A DNA stretch of 64,000 nucleotides from an uncultured Paracoccaceae bacterium (GCA_937920555.1 CAKZTM010000047.1:1-64000), one strand, 5' to 3'. Positions 8,443 through 16,647 are shown, counted from the stretch's first letter. Numbers and translations: made by a program. Notes: generated by a model from the letters alone, not told the origin.

Positions 8443-9190
8443 CCACATATAGGGTGTGGCCATTGACGAAACTGGAGGCCGGCGAGGACAGGAAAATGGC
8501 CGCGCCCACCAGTTCCTCTACATTGCCCCAGCGCCCTGCGGGGGTACGGGTTTCCAGCCATGCGGAAAACTCCGGGTTGTTGACCAGCGCTTCATTGAGC
8601 GGCGTGTCGAAATATCCCGGTGCGATTGCATTGCATTGCAGCCCGTGTTTGGCCCAATCGGTGGCCATGCCTTTGGTCAGATTGCCCACGGCGCCTTTGG
8701 TGGCGGTGTAGGGCGCGATGCCCGGGCGGGCCAGCGCTGTTTGCACGGAGGCGATGTTGATGATTTTGCCGTGCCCGCGTTTGATCATGTGGTTGGCGAC
8801 GGCTTGGCCGACGTTAAATACGGTGGAAATATTGGTGCGCAACAACTGCTCGAACGCGTCGGGGGGGAAGTTTTCAAGCTCCGTCCTGTGCTGCATGCCT
8901 GCGTTGTTGATCAAGATATCGATGGAGCCTGTGCCTGCCTCAAACGTATCGATTGCCGCTTTCACGGCGGAATGGTCGGTCGCATCAAAGGCGATCTGAT
9001 GGGCATCACCAAGCGTCTGGGCCGCTTTGGCCAGTTTGCCGGTGTCGCGGCCATTGAGGATGATGTCCGCACCTGCCTGTTGCAAGCCTTTGGCCAGCGC
9101 GTAGCCGATGCCTTGGCTCGATCCGGTGATCAGGGCGCGTTTGCCGGTGAGGTCGAAAAGGTCTGTGCCGGTGCTCAAAAGATGTTCCAA
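8417..9190 (-). CDS. SDR oxidoreductase, probable gluconate 5-dehydrogenase
   Basis: 257 residues of classical short-chain dehydrogenase: cofactor motif TGSSQGIG, NNAG, catalytic Ser-Tyr-Lys with YTATK, and the SPASSFVNGHTLYVDGG C-terminus. Flanked by gluconokinase and divergent from an L-idonate dehydrogenase, it most likely interconverts 5-ketogluconate and gluconate (IdnO-type), feeding gluconokinase. The start appears to be TTG at 9190, since no ATG or GTG precedes the conserved fold in frame after the upstream stop; the ribosome-binding site is weak. Confidence 0.85.
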   Translation of the reverse strand: MEHLLSTGTDLFDLTGKRALITGSSQGIGYALAKGLQQAGADIILNGRDTGKLAKAAQTLGDAHQIAFDATDHSAVKAAIDTFEAGTGSIDILINNAGMQHRTELENFPPDAFEQLLRTNISTVFNVGQAVANHMIKRGHGKIINIASVQTALARPGIAPYTATKGAVGNLTKGMATDWAKHGLQCNAIAPGYFDTPLNEALVNNPEFSAWLETRTPAGRWGNVEELVGAAIFLSSPASSFVNGHTLYVDGGISACL

Positions 9191-9211
9191 TCCACACTAT
9201 TCATTCGATCT

Positions 9212-9225
9212 TGATATCGATAACA
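9212..9225. promoter_or_regulatory. GntR/IdnR-like operator in the divergent promoter
   Basis: TGATATCGATAACA is a near-palindrome around TATCGATA with one mismatched pair. Read on the minus strand (TGTTATCGATATCA) it closely resembles LacI-type gluconate operators of E. coli (TGTTACC-GGTAACA type). It lies between the divergent SDR and L-idonate dehydrogenase genes, the expected target for the LacI-family regulator at 6813-7838. Confidence 0.55.
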
Positions 9226-9262
9226 TAGCAGATGTCAACCAGTGTCATCGGGAGAGCAGGAC

Positions 9263-10300
9263 ATGAAAGCGATTGTAATACATCAGGCCAAAGATCTTCG
9301 GGTGGAGGATGTGGATGTGGGCACGCCCGGACCGGGGGAGGTTCTGATCCGGCTGGCGGCGGGTGGAATTTGCGGGTCTGATTTGCATTATTACAATCAC
9401 GGCGGGTTTGGTGCGATCAAGATCAAACAGCCGATGATCCTGGGCCATGAGGTCTCTGGCCATGTGGAGGCGTTGGGCGCCTCTGTTGAGGGTTTGGCGG
9501 TTGGGGATTTGGTCGCGGTGTCTCCGTCGCGGCCCTGCGGGGATTGCACCTATTGTGCGGAAGGTCTGCGCAATCATTGTCTGAACATGCGCTTTTACGG
9601 CTCGGCCATGCCCTTCCCGCATATTCAGGGTGCGTTTCGCGAGATGTTGGTGGCGGATGCGGCGCAATGTGTGGTGGCGACCGGATTATCCGCCGGGGAG
9701 GCAGCTATGGCGGAGCCTTTGTCGGTCTGTCTTCACGGGGCGCGCCGGGCAGGTGAGATTTTGGGCAAGCGGGTGTTGATCACCGGGTCCGGGCCGATCG
9801 GGACATTGAGCGTTCTGGCGGCGCGCCGGGCCGGGGCGGCGGAGATTGTGGTCACCGATATTGCTGCCAATGCTTTGGGGTTTGCTGAAGCTGTCGGCGC
9901 GGACAGGGTGATCAATGTGGCCCAGACGCCAGATGCTTTGGAGGCGTTTTCGGCGGACAAGGGGTATTTCGATCTGTTGTTTGAATGCTCCGGTGTGCCG
10001 TCTGCGTTGGCCGCGGGGATAGGTGCGATGCGCCCACGCGGCGTGGTGGTGCAGCTGGGTCTGGGGGGCGATATGCCCGTGCCCATGATGCAAATCACCA
10101 GCAAGGAGCTGGATTTGCGCGGCTCGTTTCGGTTTCACGAGGAGTTCAATATGGCGGTCAGGCTGATGCAGGCGGGTCTTATTGATGTGAAGCCGTTGAT
10201 CAGTCACACGGTGCCTTTGGCCGATGCGCTAAAGGCGTTTGATATGGCCGATAACCGCGATCTGGCCATGAAAACCCAGATCGCGTTTGGGTCCGGGTGA
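9263..10300 (+). CDS. L-idonate 5-dehydrogenase-like zinc alcohol dehydrogenase
   Basis: 345 residues of the medium-chain dehydrogenase family. It has the catalytic zinc region (GGICGSDLHYY, GHEVSGHV), the structural zinc cysteines in RPCGDCTYCAEGLRNHC, and a Rossmann motif (ITGSGPIGTL). It oxidises L-idonate to 5-ketogluconate, or a related polyol such as sorbitol or xylitol. ATG at 9263 is chosen because an AGCAGGAC ribosome-binding site precedes it. Divergent from the SDR/gluconokinase/LacI genes; together they would take L-idonate to 6-phosphogluconate. Confidence 0.85.
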   Translation: MKAIVIHQAKDLRVEDVDVGTPGPGEVLIRLAAGGICGSDLHYYNHGGFGAIKIKQPMILGHEVSGHVEALGASVEGLAVGDLVAVSPSRPCGDCTYCAEGLRNHCLNMRFYGSAMPFPHIQGAFREMLVADAAQCVVATGLSAGEAAMAEPLSVCLHGARRAGEILGKRVLITGSGPIGTLSVLAARRAGAAEIVVTDIAANALGFAEAVGADRVINVAQTPDALEAFSADKGYFDLLFECSGVPSALAAGIGAMRPRGVVVQLGLGGDMPVPMMQITSKELDLRGSFRFHEEFNMAVRLMQAGLIDVKPLISHTVPLADALKAFDMADNRDLAMKTQIAFGSG

Positions 10301-10475
10301 GGGGTTTAATCCCCATATCTGAGCTGTGTTATCGCCATAGTTAACACATAACTGCCTTGAAATGACATTAACCGCGTCAAATTTCGGTCCGATTTGAAAG
10401 GCAAAACATCTTCAACGCCAAACGGCAGGTCGCCGGGTCGGCACAGTGTTTTAACGAGTAAAAGAAAGTCATATC

Positions 10476-10616
10476 ATGTTTAAAGCGTTCACAGCAGGTC
10501 TCTTCGGCATCATCTTCTCCACAACATTGGGTGTTTTTGTTGCCACCAGCTCCGTCAATGCGAATGTACCTGTTGACGCGTCGGCCACGACGGTTGTTGC
10601 ACAGTACATGGACTAA
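10476..10616 (+). CDS. 46-residue secreted small protein
   Basis: ATG at 10476 to TAA at 10614-10616. The 46-residue product starts with MFKAFTAGLFGIIF, a clear signal-peptide-like hydrophobic core, with a probable cleavage near SSVNA-N, leaving a mature peptide of only about 17 residues ending in AQYMD. Eight bases separate it from the next gene, another secreted protein, so the two are probably cotranscribed. The 175-base gap upstream (10301-10475) holds a small inverted repeat (TGTGTTA/TAACACA at 10325-10348) and no other gene. No family is recognised; it could be an exported peptide or a leader. Confidence 0.5.
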   Translation: MFKAFTAGLFGIIFSTTLGVFVATSSVNANVPVDASATTVVAQYMD

Positions 10617-10624
10617 TCCAGCCG

Positions 10625-11299
10625 ATGCTAAACCGGGTTTCCATAAGTCTTCTCGCGGTTCTGATCGCGGCCTCAACAGGTGTCTTTGCGCCCGCACAAG
10701 CGGTCACGGTGACATCCTCGGCCAGCTATATCGGTGACATTTGCGATGATTTTGATGCGGATGGCGGCCAGTCGGGCACGGATTTCAACGATTGCGACGA
10801 GATCGTCCATAATGGCGGTCCGGTGGGCTCTTTCACCATGGAGCTGCTTGGTTTGCGCAGTCATATCGTGTCGGATGCGCTGTTTACATTGTCGGTTCGG
10901 GTCGCGGATTTGTTCGGTGCGGACGGTCAAAACAACCCCGGTGAGCGTTTTGGGCTTTGGTTGGACGGCCTAAATCTTGGCGTTTTGTTCGATGGCAGCA
11001 CAGATGACGAGGCGATTGTGAGCGATAGCTTGGCGGCGTCCGTGCAGGCCAATATTGATACGGCTGGCATTTCGGATGATGCGGTAAATCTGTCGTTTTT
11101 TGTGGCGCAAGCGGATCTGACACCGGTTGTGCGTGATCAGCGTATCTCGGCGGTTTTCGACTTTCAGGGTGATGTGAACTCCATTCGCGACGTTCAGATG
11201 TCGGTGACTTATGCGGCTGTGCCCTTGCCTTTGAGCGGTTTGCTTTTGGGCATGGGTTTGGCAGGCTTTGGTTTGGCGCGTCGCCGTAAAACGACCTGA
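10625..11299 (+). CDS. secreted protein with VPLPA-CTERM-like sorting signal
   Basis: 224 residues. An N-terminal signal peptide (about residues 1-26, ending APAQA) is followed by an acidic beta-rich region, then a C-terminal sorting signal: VPLPLSG, a hydrophobic helix, and a final RRRK cluster. This tripartite tail matches the VPLPA-CTERM variant of PEP-CTERM signals, which exosortases recognise to anchor or release proteins in Rhodobacterales. The usual Ala in VPLPA is Leu here. The central region has no recognised domain. No exosortase gene is in the window. Confidence 0.8.
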   Translation: MLNRVSISLLAVLIAASTGVFAPAQAVTVTSSASYIGDICDDFDADGGQSGTDFNDCDEIVHNGGPVGSFTMELLGLRSHIVSDALFTLSVRVADLFGADGQNNPGERFGLWLDGLNLGVLFDGSTDDEAIVSDSLAASVQANIDTAGISDDAVNLSFFVAQADLTPVVRDQRISAVFDFQGDVNSIRDVQMSVTYAAVPLPLSGLLLGMGLAGFGLARRRKTT

Positions 11300-11356
11300 A
11301 TTTTTCTGATGACGAGCGGGCGGCCTTTGGGCTGGTTTGCGATCTTTCCCACTCTA

Positions 11357-11376
11357 TTACTCCATTAATGGAGTAA
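11357..11376. promoter_or_regulatory. 20-bp perfect palindrome, unknown factor
   Basis: TTACTCCATTAATGGAGTAA is a perfect 20-bp palindrome in the 232-base gap between the VPLPA-CTERM-like gene and gnd, about 155 bases before gnd. It lacks a T-run and lies some way from both genes, so a protein-binding site is more likely than a terminator. A closely similar site occurs at 24358-24375. Confidence 0.55.
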
Positions 11377-11531
11377 AGTGATTTTCCAAATATATTCAGG
11401 CGGTTAATCCGGTTTTGCGCGCAGTGTTCATGCGTGCTTCACGATCTTTTTCCCGTTGATCTCTTGTGTTGTCTGTTCTGACTGTTTAGCCAAGCCGGAC
11501 GTCAATTTAATTTGCACATAAGGGGGGCGGA

Positions 11532-12941
11532 ATGGCTTCGGAAATTGGTTTGATCGGTTTGGGCACTATGGGTGCTGCGTTGGCTTTGAACATTGCCGAT
11601 AATGGCTTTGATATTGCTGTGTTCAATCGCACCACCGAAGTGACGCGCGATTTTGCGGCCAGTGCCGGGTCATTGGCCGAGCGGATCACGCCCACCGAAA
11701 GCCTCAAAGATTTTGTGGCTGCTCTAAAATCACCGCGGGCGATCATTTTGATGGTCCCTGCGGGTGACATTGTTGATGCCCAAATCGCGGCCCTTCGTCC
11801 ATTGCTGGATGCGGATGATCTGATTATCGACGCGGGCAATGCCAATTTTCACGACACTGTGCGCCGCGCGAAGGCCGCAGACGCGGCGGGAGAATTGTTC
11901 ATCGGCATGGGTGTGTCGGGCGGCGAGGAGGGTGCGCGGTTTGGCCCGGCCATTATGGGCGGTGGGCCGAAACAGGCCTGGGATCGGGTGTCGCATATCA
12001 TGGAGGCGATTTCGGCCAAGTTTGAGGACACGCCCTGCGCCACCTGGATGGGAACAGACGGGGCCGGGCATTTCGTCAAGACTGTTCATAACGGCATTGA
12101 ATATGCTGATATGCAAATGATTGCAGAGGCTTACGGCATCATGCGCGACGGTCTAGGGATGGAGGCTCTGGCCATCTCGGAGGTGTTTGCCAAGTGGAAT
12201 GAGGGGCCTTTGAAGTCCTATCTCATCGAGATTTCGGCGGAAGTGGCCGGTGTGGATGATCCCAAGACCGGTCAGCCGATGTTGGACGTGATTTTGGACA
12301 CTGCCGGTCAAAAGGGCACAGGGCGCTGGACGGCTATTGAGGCTTTGATGATCGGTGCGCCTGCCACCACGATCGAGGCGGCGGTGGCGTCGCGCAACTT
12401 GTCCTCGCGGTTGGATGAGCGCAAGCTCGGGCAATCGATCTTTGGGGCCGCGCCGCAGCCCATTCGCGAGGTTGAGGGGTTGGTTGATCAGCTGGAGATG
12501 GCGTTATTGGCCGGCAAGATTGCCTGTTATGCGCAGGGTTTCGGGCTTTTGGCGGCGGCATCTGAGGAGTTTGATTGGTCTTTGGACATGGGCGACATTG
12601 CGCGGGTCTGGCGCGAGGGCTGCATCATTCGTTCCTCCATGCTGGATGATATGGCGTCGGCCCTAAGTGGCGATGCGTCGCTCAATTTGATGTTTGCGCC
12701 TTATTTTGCCGATCTATTGGCGCGCAGCCATGGCGGTTTGCGGTTCATTGTGGCGCAAGGGGCGATTGCGGGCACGCCGGTTCCCGCCTTGTCGGCGGCT
12801 TTGGCCTATTTCGATATGATGCGCACGGAGCGGTCCACCGCCAACATGTTGCAAGCGCAGCGGGACTTTTTTGGCCGTCACAGTTTTGCCCGTGTGGATG
12901 GCGGGTCTGGTCATCACGGTCCATGGGCTGATGACGGCTGA
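11532..12941 (+). CDS. gnd: 6-phosphogluconate dehydrogenase (decarboxylating)
   Basis: 469 residues, the usual size of the long NADP-dependent enzyme. The N-terminal Rossmann motif GLGTMGAALALNIADNGF is followed by GNANFHDT, the substrate-binding GVSGGEEGARFGPAIM, and the active-site segment VKTVHNGIEYADMQMIAEAY; the C-terminus carries RDFFGRHSFARVD...HGPW. It converts 6-phosphogluconate to ribulose-5-phosphate and CO2, making NADPH. A strong purine-rich ribosome-binding site (AAGGGGGGCGG) precedes the ATG. Its position near gluconokinase suggests it takes 6-phosphogluconate made from gluconate/idonate. Confidence 0.95.
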   Translation: MASEIGLIGLGTMGAALALNIADNGFDIAVFNRTTEVTRDFAASAGSLAERITPTESLKDFVAALKSPRAIILMVPAGDIVDAQIAALRPLLDADDLIIDAGNANFHDTVRRAKAADAAGELFIGMGVSGGEEGARFGPAIMGGGPKQAWDRVSHIMEAISAKFEDTPCATWMGTDGAGHFVKTVHNGIEYADMQMIAEAYGIMRDGLGMEALAISEVFAKWNEGPLKSYLIEISAEVAGVDDPKTGQPMLDVILDTAGQKGTGRWTAIEALMIGAPATTIEAAVASRNLSSRLDERKLGQSIFGAAPQPIREVEGLVDQLEMALLAGKIACYAQGFGLLAAASEEFDWSLDMGDIARVWREGCIIRSSMLDDMASALSGDASLNLMFAPYFADLLARSHGGLRFIVAQGAIAGTPVPALSAALAYFDMMRTERSTANMLQAQRDFFGRHSFARVDGGSGHHGPWADDG

Positions 12942-13020
12942 GGGTTTTGACGGTCCATCGCCGTTGAGGCAAGCCGCTTTGTTCGGGACCTTGCGTCCCT
13001 CCAAAGCGTTCGGGCGGGGC

Positions 13021-13098
13021 GCCCTCGGGTACGCTGCGCGGACGGCTTTGGGTGTGGCCGGGCGTCCGTGTCTGGATATTTGGGGAACATTGAAAGGG
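13021..13098. repeat. interspersed repeat B, copy 2
   Basis: GC-rich sequence followed by a tail at 13071-13098 that aligns with the tail of repeat B at 1291-1318 (about 23 of 27 positions). It fills the convergent gap between gnd and the Gfo/Idh gene (12942-13105). Smaller dyads such as GGGAC/GTCCC near 12985 precede it. Confidence 0.45.
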
Positions 13099-13105
13099 AC
13101 GGCGG

Positions 13106-14134
13106 TCACAGCTTAACGGTGTGGCCTTGTTTTGCGGATGTATAAATCGCGTTTTCGATGCGCATGTTTTGCAGGTAGTCTTGAGCGGTATTTTCCAGTG
13201 GCGTGTTTTGGGTCAGGTGGTCGGTCACATGTTTTTGGAAGCTGTACACGCAATCGCCGCCGAAGTTTTTGGTGTTATAGGTGGTGTGCAGTTGGGTTGT
13301 TTTGGTGTCGCCTCTGGGGCGGTGATGGATTTGGCCAAACCCGTTTAGGGTGAGGCTGCCGGTTGTGCCTTCGAGCAGGCATTCGCCCATGGTCAGGCGC
13401 GGGTTGTCGGCGGCGTGGTCGGCCAAGCGGTTGCCGTCGAATATGGCGCGTTTGCCATCTGGGTATTTGAAGATGAAGAGCCCTGCGTCCTCTCCACGGA
13501 TGGCCGGATTGAGCCGTCTGAGATCGGCCATGACCGCGTCGGGCTCGCCCAGCAGATAGCGGAATGTATCAATCCAGTGGATGGCGGTTTCATGGATCAA
13601 AAACCGGTCCATCTTTTGAAAGTAAGGTTGGCGCGACAGGTAGGCGTCTGGTCCTTGACCATCGCCCGGACGCAGGCGGAATGTGATTTGCAACAGATCG
13701 CCGATTGTGCCTTTGGCCAGTTCCGTGTGGAGCCGTCTGTACCACGGCTGGAAGCGAAAATTCTCATGTATAATCAATGGAGTGGCGGCTTCTTTGGCGG
13801 ATTGGACTGCGGCGGCGGCGTGCTGCATCGAGCCGCAAAACGGCTTTTGGCAGATGATCGCTTTGGGCTGGGCTTTTAAGGCGGTTTTGATCAGATCCAG
13901 ATGGGTTTCAGGCGGGGTTGCAATATCAATGATATCGGGGGTGAGTTGGTCCAGTGCCGCCTCCAGCGTGTCAAATCTGGCCGCCTTTGGGGCATGTTTG
14001 CACGCCAGCGTATCTGCCTTGGCGCGGTCCCGGTCCACAAGGCCTACTGGGTCCGCATCAGGGTTGCGCGCCCATGCTTCCACATGCAGTTCGGCAAAAA
14101 AGCCCGCGCCTATGGTCAGAACGCGAAGGGTCAC
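13106..14134 (-). CDS. Gfo/Idh/MocA-family oxidoreductase
   Basis: 342 residues. N-terminal NAD(P)-binding Rossmann fold (VLTIGAGFFAELHVEAW) followed by the family's alpha/beta C-terminal domain. The catalytic-lysine motif is QKP (ICQKPFCG) in place of the common EKP, and HETAIHWIDTFRYL carries the usual histidine. These enzymes oxidise sugars, inositols or sugar derivatives. Its ATG overlaps the stop of the upstream isopropylmalate-dehydrogenase-like gene by 4 bases, so both belong to one pathway. Substrate unknown. Confidence 0.87.
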   Translation of the reverse strand: MTLRVLTIGAGFFAELHVEAWARNPDADPVGLVDRDRAKADTLACKHAPKAARFDTLEAALDQLTPDIIDIATPPETHLDLIKTALKAQPKAIICQKPFCGSMQHAAAAVQSAKEAATPLIIHENFRFQPWYRRLHTELAKGTIGDLLQITFRLRPGDGQGPDAYLSRQPYFQKMDRFLIHETAIHWIDTFRYLLGEPDAVMADLRRLNPAIRGEDAGLFIFKYPDGKRAIFDGNRLADHAADNPRLTMGECLLEGTTGSLTLNGFGQIHHRPRGDTKTTQLHTTYNTKNFGGDCVYSFQKHVTDHLTQNTPLENTAQDYLQNMRIENAIYTSAKQGHTVKL

Positions 14135-15228
14135 GAGAGGCGGGCGCGAAATGCCGCCAGCACTGCGTCTGCCACTTGATCTGTATTGGCTGTTCCCCCC
14201 AGATCGGCGGTCAGGTGTTCTTGTGCGACCAGCACGTCGGAGACGGCCCGGCGCAGCGTCTCACCGAAGTCTTGTAACTCAGTTATAGGACTGGATTGTG
14301 CCAGCCATTCCAACATCATAGCGGCCGACAGGATCATCGCCATCGGGTTTGCAAGGCCTTTGCCGGCAATGTCCGGAGCGGTGCCGTGGCACGGTTGAAA
14401 GACCGCGTGGTCATCGCCAATATCTGCCGATGGTGCAAGTCCAAGGCTGCCCATGATGCCCGCGCCCAGATCAGACAGAATGTCGCCAAACATGTTTTCG
14501 GTGACCAGCACGTCAAACTCCCACGGGCGCTGGACCATCCACAGGGCCATGGCGTCCACGTAAGCGGTTTGGGTCTCTATGTCTGGGAAATTGGCGGCGC
14601 GTTCATTAAAAATTTTGCGAAAGAAGGCCAGTGCCGGGAACACATTGGCTTTGTCCACACAGGTTACCCGGCCTATGCCGCGCCCGGTTTCTTTGCGTCT
14701 TTGGGCCAGTTTGAAGGCGAAATCGAAGAGTTTTTCGGACACGTCGCGGGTAATGACCATAGTTTCGCGGGCTTCCGTATCGCCGATCTGCTCAGAGGCA
14801 CCTGACGGGGCGAAAAGCCCTTCGATGCTTTCGCGCACCAGCACAAAGTCAATTTCCGAGACCCGCTCGGATTTCAGTGGCACGTCCTGACCCGGTTGCA
14901 CAAAGACAGGGCGCACGCCGGCATAAAGGTCAAGTTCCATCCGCAGCTCAATTTGTGGCACGCATTCCGTGCCGTCAGGGTAGCGCACATCGGGCAGCCC
15001 CATGGCCGAGAGCAAAATGGCATCGCAGGTTCGTGCCGCCGCAATGGAGGCGGGCGGAAGCGCCACCCCGTGATCGCGGTAATGGCCAGCGCCTGCGGGA
15101 AGGGAGGTGAATTCCAGATCAAACGCGTCGCTCAGGGCGCAGATTTTGCGCAACAGCTCCACGGTTGGGGCCATAATCTCGGGGCCGATGCCGTCACCAT
15201 CGAAGACGGCGATCTTAAATGTAGTCAT
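14131..15228 (-). CDS. isopropylmalate/isocitrate dehydrogenase family enzyme
   Basis: 365 residues of the beta-decarboxylating dehydrogenase family: GDGIGPEI at the start, ELRMELDLYAGVRPV substrate-binding helix, the YVDAMALWMV region and the NAD site HGTAPDIAGKGLANPMAM. The real leuB is normally next to leuCD, absent here, and the pairing with a Gfo/Idh enzyme suggests a catabolic role on a malate- or tartrate-like substrate. The gene is divergent from a lactonase-like metallo-hydrolase, with a 10-bp palindrome between them. Confidence 0.85.
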   Translation of the reverse strand: MTTFKIAVFDGDGIGPEIMAPTVELLRKICALSDAFDLEFTSLPAGAGHYRDHGVALPPASIAAARTCDAILLSAMGLPDVRYPDGTECVPQIELRMELDLYAGVRPVFVQPGQDVPLKSERVSEIDFVLVRESIEGLFAPSGASEQIGDTEARETMVITRDVSEKLFDFAFKLAQRRKETGRGIGRVTCVDKANVFPALAFFRKIFNERAANFPDIETQTAYVDAMALWMVQRPWEFDVLVTENMFGDILSDLGAGIMGSLGLAPSADIGDDHAVFQPCHGTAPDIAGKGLANPMAMILSAAMMLEWLAQSSPITELQDFGETLRRAVSDVLVAQEHLTADLGGTANTDQVADAVLAAFRARLS

Positions 15229-15263
15229 GGACGTAGCTCCCGTTTTTTGTTCAAATTAGAATA

Positions 15264-15273
15264 ATGTATACAT
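15264..15273. promoter_or_regulatory. palindrome ATGTATACAT in divergent promoter
   Basis: A perfect 10-bp palindrome in the 66-base gap between the isopropylmalate-dehydrogenase-like and metallo-hydrolase genes. TGTATACA-type sites are typical of GntR-family (FCD subgroup) regulators; no such regulator gene is nearby, so the link is tentative. Confidence 0.4.
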
Positions 15274-15294
15274 AAAGAGAAGGCGCGAATTGCA

Positions 15295-16131
15295 ATGGAG
15301 GAGATTTACGAGGTTTTTGCTCTGAAATATGCGGATCGAAACGGGCGCATTCGCGGCGACAGTTTCATATTTGATGATGATCACTCCAGCCCGCATCCGA
15401 TGGATTATTTCATTTGGGTCATTCGCAATGGCGCGCGCACGATTGTGATTGATACCGGGTATGACGGGGCGGAGGCTACGCGGCGCGACCGGCCCATTTT
15501 GCGCGAGCCGGTCGAGGTTTTGCGCGATTTCGGGATTGATGCGGGCGAGGTGGATACGGTGATCATCACCCATTTGCATTATGATCACGCGGGCACTCTC
15601 GACCGGTTTCCAAATGCGGTGTTTCATCTGCAAGCCTCTGAGATGGCGTTTGCGACGGGCCCTTGCATGTGTCACGGCGCGCTTCAGATGCCCTACACGG
15701 CCGAGCATATCTGCGACATGGTTCGCAAGGTTTATTCGGGCAAAGTGGTGTTTCATGACGGTGATGGATCGGTGGCCCCCGGTGTTGAGGTGGCGGCCAT
15801 TGGTGGTCATTCGCGCGGCTTGCAATCGGTGCGGGTGAAAACTGCGCGCGGCTGGTTGGTTTTGGCCTCGGATGCGGCGCATTTTTACGAGAATTACCTT
15901 GCCGGAAAGCCGTTTCCCATCGTGGAGAATTTAGAGGCGATGTATCAAGGTTTTGAGCGAATTCAAGAGCTTGCGTCGGCCCCAGAGCTGGTCATTCCGG
16001 GGCATGATCCGCTTGTGTGTCAGATGTTTCCGCTCATTGGTGCGCAAGGCGGGGCGGCCATTCACCGGCTTGATGTGGCACCTATTGGGGATTTTGCCGC
16101 GGCAGTGGAGCGGTTTCGGGCCGCCGATTAG
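15295..16131 (+). CDS. metallo-beta-lactamase-fold hydrolase, lactonase-like
   Basis: 278 residues. The metal site is visible as HLHYDHAG (near residue 98), GGHSRG, ASDAAH and a C-terminal GHDP, the pattern of the N-acyl-homoserine-lactone lactonase (AttM/AiiA-like) branch of the MBL fold. It should be a zinc-dependent hydrolase of a lactone or ester; AHL is possible, but the divergent dehydrogenases make a sugar lactone equally plausible. Its TAG stop is the first three bases of interspersed repeat A, so the natural C-terminus may have been altered by insertion. Confidence 0.85.
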   Translation: MEEIYEVFALKYADRNGRIRGDSFIFDDDHSSPHPMDYFIWVIRNGARTIVIDTGYDGAEATRRDRPILREPVEVLRDFGIDAGEVDTVIITHLHYDHAGTLDRFPNAVFHLQASEMAFATGPCMCHGALQMPYTAEHICDMVRKVYSGKVVFHDGDGSVAPGVEVAAIGGHSRGLQSVRVKTARGWLVLASDAAHFYENYLAGKPFPIVENLEAMYQGFERIQELASAPELVIPGHDPLVCQMFPLIGAQGGAAIHRLDVAPIGDFAAAVERFRAAD

Positions 16132-16204
16132 AGCGTTCCGATTTAAGCCGGTCACCACCTGAAGCGTTCTGAAATCAAAGATTTCAACGCGTTAGGCGGG
16201 CGGT
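16129..16204. repeat. interspersed repeat A, copy 1
   Basis: Begins TAGAGCGTTCCG, whose TAG is the stop codon of the metallo-hydrolase gene, and runs to the stop codon of convergent aroQ. Inside is a hairpin GAAATC-AAA-GATTTC (16171-16185) followed by AACGCGTTAGG. It aligns closely with 50729-50836; this copy lacks the right end seen there. It fills the whole gap between two convergent genes. Confidence 0.75.
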
Positions 16205-16642
16205 TTAGCCCAGCGAGGTTGCAATGCGCTCAACCGCGAGCGTGTAGCCTTGGGTGCCGCATCCCGCGATCACGCCGTCTGCGCGGTGGGACACGTAGGA
16301 GTGGTGGCGAAACGCCTCGCGTTTGTGGATGTTGGAGATATGGACCTCGATCACCGGGCCGTCGAATGTGTTCAACGCATCAAGGATCGCCACAGATGTG
16401 TGGGAGTAGGCGGCGGGGTTGATGATGATCGCCGCCCCGTCTTCGCGGGCTTTGTGGATCAGGTCGATCAGCACATGTTCGGCGTTGGATTGGTGAAAGC
16501 TGATGGCCAGTCCGTGGGCCTGCGCGGCTGATTTACACGCCGCTTCCACGTCGGCCATTGTGTCGGTGCCGTAAATCTCCGGCTGGCGTTTGCCCAGCAG
16601 GTTCAGGTTTGGTCCGTTCAGAATGTAAATCAGTTTTGACAT
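16205..16642 (-). CDS. aroQ: 3-dehydroquinate dehydratase, type II
   Basis: 145 residues, the standard size. The signature [19 protein letters not shown] carries the catalytic Arg and Tyr; [17 protein letters not shown], the histidine in IEVHISN and the C-terminal [14 protein letters not shown] complete the family pattern. It dehydrates 3-dehydroquinate in the shikimate pathway, or in catabolic quinate use. ATG at 16642 matches the family start; a start at 16678 would overlap the peptidase gene. It is the last gene of a long catabolic-looking operon, an unusual place for a biosynthetic gene. Confidence 0.93.
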   Translation of the reverse strand: MSKLIYILNGPNLNLLGKRQPEIYGTDTMADVEAACKSAAQAHGLAISFHQSNAEHVLIDLIHKAREDGAAIIINPAAYSHTSVAILDALNTFDGPVIEVHISNIHKREAFRHHSYVSHRADGVIAGCGTQGYTLAVERIATSLG

Positions 16643-16647
16643 GGGGG

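Noticed and set aside
14131-15228. leuB (leucine biosynthesis)
   Set aside because: No leuCD next to it and it is coupled to a Gfo/Idh enzyme; a catabolic member of the family is more likely.
15295-16131. Firm call as a quorum-quenching AHL lactonase
   Set aside because: The metal motif is shared by many MBL lactonases and esterases, and the neighbours are dehydrogenases rather than LuxI/LuxR genes.
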